Origin: Halorientalis marina
GTDB lineage: Archaea > Halobacteriota > Halobacteria > Halobacteriales > Haloarculaceae
DNA length: 64,000 nt
Assembly (NCBI RefSeq): GCF_023028345.1
Contig: NZ_CP095487.1
Coordinates: 806,001-870,000 of the forward strand
Direction of reading: 5' to 3'
The position numbers were made by a program, and so were the translations under genes. The notes below the pieces were generated by a model that saw only the letters and a program-made list of their open reading frames with translations, ran no database searches and was not told where the DNA came from. This document shows positions 61,423 to 64,000 of the stretch, one piece after another; position 1 is the first letter of the stretch; the number at the start of each line of letters is the position of its first letter.

Positions 61423-61878
61423 ATGACATCCAGATCAATACTCACGAGTTGTCCAGATCCGGGCTGTGATGGGTCGATACGCTGTACTGTCCCGTCGGTG
61501 GGTCGTGTTCAGTCGCTGTGGATAACAGATGAGCACATCACGGTATCGAATGACACACCATCAATTGTCGATCTGGATTCGAGCATCTGCTCCGGTTGTG
61601 GTCGGCTCGTCCGGGTCAGCTGGAGCAGGTTGGACAAATCAACACGGGCAGAAGGCATTAGAATCCCCTGTTCAAACCAGGCCTGCGAGAACCGGATACG
61701 GAAATGTCCGGGTGAGCACATCCAGATTTCCGCATCTCCCTTCAGGCCGGATGACGAAACTACCACTAAAGGAAAAACGGTGTGTGACGAGTGTGGCGAA
61801 AGCACGTACTTCGCGGAAGCAGCGAATGTCCCTGACGTGATCCACCTGCAGATACGCTTCCTCCCCGGCGCCAGATAA
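61423..61878 (+). CDS. Multi-zinc-ribbon protein
   Basis: A 151-residue protein with Cys pairs at C10/C15 (CPDPGC), ICSGCG, 'CSNQACENRIRKC' and 'VCDECGE', enough for two or three zinc sites; strands between them suggest zinc ribbons. It is divergent from the winged-helix gene. Function unknown; the density of zinc-ribbon proteins in this island is notable. Confidence 0.7.
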   Translation: MTSRSILTSCPDPGCDGSIRCTVPSVGRVQSLWITDEHITVSNDTPSIVDLDSSICSGCGRLVRVSWSRLDKSTRAEGIRIPCSNQACENRIRKCPGEHIQISASPFRPDDETTTKGKTVCDECGESTYFAEAANVPDVIHLQIRFLPGAR

Positions 61879-61979
61879 CAGCCACCGCATCGAGAACAGC
61901 GCGAGCTCCAGGCCGTGTCGGTCAGAATCGGCCACGAGACAGCCACACATTCAATACGAACTGCCTTGACTCACGACCA

Positions 61980-62405
61980 ATGGACGAGATCTGCTCCGGT
62001 CTGTTCGTCGGGACAACGAACGAAGCAGGAAACGAGGTCCTGCTCCGTGAGTGTGGTGTAGATAGAGTGGTATCACTCACGCACGGAGGTCCCGAGACTG
62101 GGTTCCCGTCCGGTGTTTCTATCGACAAGGTTCCAATGAAGGACGGACCGAGGAACGAAAGGGACCGTTTCGAGTCGGCAGTCGAGGAGGTTCTCTCGGG
62201 ATTGTGCTCGAGCGATAGTGTGCTTGTGCATTGCTCGCGGGGTGCTTCTCGCAGTCCGGCAGTAGCGGCTACCGCTCTCGCTATTCACCGAGGGATCAGC
62301 ATCGACGAGGCGTTCAAGCAGGTGGCAGCCCACAGGGAGGAAACCGATCCACACGATGCGTTGGTACGGCGAGCGGCAACAGCGTCCCACACGTTCCAGC
62401 AGTAG
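61980..62405 (+). CDS. Dual-specificity protein phosphatase
   Basis: A 141-residue cysteine phosphatase with the complete active site HCSRGASRS (H84, C85, R91; HCx5R) and a general-acid Asp in 'VPMKDGPRN' (D55), the spacing of compact DSP/VH1 enzymes. It starts 'MDEICSGLFVGTTNEAGNEV', the usual DSP opening. It would dephosphorylate Ser/Thr/Tyr or another phosphate. It is the third phosphatase fold in this island after PPP and PP2C. Confidence 0.88.
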   Translation: MDEICSGLFVGTTNEAGNEVLLRECGVDRVVSLTHGGPETGFPSGVSIDKVPMKDGPRNERDRFESAVEEVLSGLCSSDSVLVHCSRGASRSPAVAATALAIHRGISIDEAFKQVAAHREETDPHDALVRRAATASHTFQQ

Positions 62406-62609
62406 CATTCGGGGAACAGGTATCCAAGGCATTCGGCCCCTGCCGTGTCGACATCTCGGATGTGTTTGCCATACACCTGGCTATCGAGAAATGTGGAGAT
62501 TCAGGTGAGTTCCAGGGGTCTGTCGGATGGTGGCTGGGTGATGACCTCGCGAACAAACCGGCGGAGTTTGAAAGGCCCCGAGCGTCTACCTGAGACAGGT
62601 GAGTGACGA

Positions 62610-63299
62610 GTGAAGATCGGCCTGCTGTCGGACATCCATGCGAACCGACCGGCTCTCGAGGCTGTTCTGGACGATATGCCGACAGTGGACCTGCTGGTCT
62701 GTCTCGGAGACATCGTCGGATACAATCCGTTTCCCGCAGAGTGCGTCGAAATGGTTCGACACGAGTGTGACGTGGTACTGCAGGGAAACCACGACCGAGA
62801 GGTCACGAATCCGGAGCGCTATGACAACAACAGACAGGCCAGAGCGGGGCTGAAGTATGCCCAGCGCGAGTTGCAAGACGAGCAGATAGAGTACCTGCTG
62901 GCGCTTCCAACCCAGCAGGAAATCGGAGAGTTCCTGGCAGTTCACAGCCATCCGACGAATCTGGATGAGTACGTGTTCCCGAAGGACTTCCCGAAAATGC
63001 GGCCGTACCTGGAGGACCACGACGGCATCTTCCTGGGTCATACGCATCTCCAGCACGAGGCGGTTATCGACGATAGACTGATCGTGAATCCGGGCAGCGT
63101 CGGTCAACCACGTGACGGGACGGCAGCGCGCTACGCAGTCGTCGACGCCGACACCCACGAGATTTCCGTCTACAGCACTGAATATGCCATTCAGGAGGTC
63201 ACTCGTGAGATCAAGAGGACAGGGCTTCCGGATGCGACCGCTGAGCGGCTGACCCCCGAAGACCGAGGACGGCGTCGGGACCGGAACCCCTGGCGGTGA
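62610..63299 (+). CDS. YfcE/MJ0936-like metallophosphoesterase
   Basis: A 229-residue protein starting at a GTG (62610). It carries the full metallophosphoesterase set: 'IGLLSDIHANRPAL' (D8, H10), 'LVCLGDIVGYNPFP', 'LQGNHDREV', 'FLAVHSHPT' and 'FLGHTHLQHE'. The order and length fit the YfcE/MJ0936 group, which hydrolyses phosphodiesters or phosphomonoesters with two metals. It lies 204 bases downstream of the DSP gene on the same strand. Confidence 0.87.
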   Translation: MKIGLLSDIHANRPALEAVLDDMPTVDLLVCLGDIVGYNPFPAECVEMVRHECDVVLQGNHDREVTNPERYDNNRQARAGLKYAQRELQDEQIEYLLALPTQQEIGEFLAVHSHPTNLDEYVFPKDFPKMRPYLEDHDGIFLGHTHLQHEAVIDDRLIVNPGSVGQPRDGTAARYAVVDADTHEISVYSTEYAIQEVTREIKRTGLPDATAERLTPEDRGRRRDRNPWR

Positions 63300-63477
63300 G
63301 CCCGCCACCAGCAAACAGTGGCGACGATACGGTCATCCCCTGCCTAGAATGACCTCGGGACGTGACGGCTGTATCCTCGCCCTGCTCGCTCCTGCTGGTC
63401 GCGCCTCGCGGACGGGGGTGTAGCCTCCCAGAGTTAAAACTTCCCAGAACCACAGATAGACCTGTAGGAGGCAAGCG

Positions 63478-63789
63478 GTGACTGAAATACCCGAGATACC
63501 GGAACAGTTCGATTCAGAGGAGGACCTCGAACAGTACATTGACCGGCTCTACGATCAGATCGATTTCCTCGAAGAGGAACTGGAGGAATCCGAGGAGAAG
63601 AAACTAAAGCTGAAGGAGGAGTTGAACGAGATTGAAGCTCACCTCGCAGCCAGTACCGAGGAGATGGAACACATACACGCCGCCCTGGAAGACCTCATCC
63701 AGCGGCTGGAACGCATCGAACTCCACGGCAAACCCAGCGACGTGGGCCTTCACGACAGCCTCCGCAACCCCGATTTCGGAGGGAACTGA
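63478..63789 (+). CDS. Short acidic coiled-coil protein
   Basis: A 103-residue protein starting at a GTG (63478) preceded by 'gtaggaggca', a good ribosome site. Residues ~15-80 are one continuous coiled coil ('LYDQIDFLEEELEESEEKKL', 'MEHIHAALEDLIQRLERIEL'). The C-terminal 20 residues are not coiled. It is 3 bases upstream of a small zinc protein, forming a two-gene unit. Confidence 0.75.
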   Translation: MTEIPEIPEQFDSEEDLEQYIDRLYDQIDFLEEELEESEEKKLKLKEELNEIEAHLAASTEEMEHIHAALEDLIQRLERIELHGKPSDVGLHDSLRNPDFGGN

Positions 63790-63792
63790 CCT

Positions 63793-63936
63793 ATGGACCC
63801 TTTACCTGGTCAGGAGTGCCGATGCAGCAATCCCCGGACAGAACAGCCCAGAACCTGCAGCGACTGCGGGGCTCGGAAACAGTGGATCGACTACGGGCCG
63901 CACAGCAACGTGTTCGAGTGCCCGGAGTGCACCTAA
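63793..63936 (+). CDS. Small zinc-binding protein
   Basis: A 47-residue protein (MDPLPGQECRCSN...) with CRC, CSDC and CPEC groups ('TCSDCGARKQWIDYG', 'FECPECT'). It begins 3 bases after the coiled-coil gene stop, so it is almost certainly co-translated with it. Function unknown. Confidence 0.6.
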   Translation: MDPLPGQECRCSNPRTEQPRTCSDCGARKQWIDYGPHSNVFECPECT

Positions 63937-64000
63937 AATCTCATCTCTCATAGCGGGACCCACGTTCTTCAACGCAGGCAGAATTGACATCATCCTGTCA

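Noticed and set aside
63802..63993. Minus-strand frame at the right edge
   Set aside because: Overlaps the small zinc protein on the + strand, which has clear Cys motifs and is coupled to the preceding gene.

Overview
The window comes from a halophilic archaeon (class Halobacteria). The proteins are strongly acidic (Asp/Glu rich, few Lys), most genes prefer G or C at the third codon position, starts are often leaderless or GTG, and several families are characteristic of haloarchaea (TFB-like factor, DUF6735, ArdC-like protein, small zinc ribbons). No ribosomal, central-metabolic or cell-division genes are visible, so this reads as an accessory or defence island of a chromosome or megaplasmid.

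Layout. (1) 1-8.1 kb: a DUF499-type ATPase (running off the left edge), a DUF1156 DNA methyltransferase, and a SNF2/RapA-like helicase split into two overlapping genes. This is a restriction-modification-like defence module; a membrane-anchored protein on the opposite strand interrupts it. (2) 8-17 kb: unrelated accessory genes, including a PIN-like protein, a STAND NTPase, a small zinc protein, a possible TIM-barrel protein overlapping a DsbA-fold protein that lacks its cysteines, an Mrr-like nuclease and a large membrane protein. (3) 17.2-24.8 kb: an integrated element with DUF6735, ArdC-like protein, a winged-helix/MazF toxin-antitoxin pair, TFB-like factor, zinc ribbon, SWIM protein and a two-gene tyrosine recombinase. 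Six of its genes carry the same kind of 5' hairpin: stem sequences differ from copy to copy but pairing is kept, and each loop contains (A)GGGGTG. (4) 24.8-28.8 kb: a scar zone with truncated genes, a MITE-like inverted-repeat element, small zinc ribbons and a PqqB-like metallo-beta-lactamase-fold protein.

(5) 29-63.9 kb: the most striking region. Five large and one small HEAT-repeat paralogues (29271-32279 and five genes between 43079 and 56368) surround a phosphoprotein signalling set: an unusual protein kinase with a repeated VPxFG tail, PP2C, a TerY-like vWA protein, an intracellular zinc-ribbon/CAP-domain protein, a PPP-type phosphatase, a pentapeptide-repeat protein, and a large P-loop ATPase overlapping a coiled-coil partner. 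Beyond the HEAT array lie two proteins sharing a C-terminal module (GGxI...LVNP... then a Cys cluster), a membrane coiled-coil protein, a winged-helix regulator, zinc-binding proteins, a dual-specificity phosphatase and a YfcE-like phosphoesterase. The kinase/PP2C/vWA set matches the TerY-P triad known from tellurite-resistance-like stress systems. The HEAT array, ATPase pair and zinc-tailed proteins around it do not correspond to a system I recognise. I infer a phosphorylation-controlled stress or defence complex.

An odd, apparently intron-bearing tRNA-like sequence lies inside the HEAT array. I saw no CRISPR array, rRNA or intact insertion sequence.
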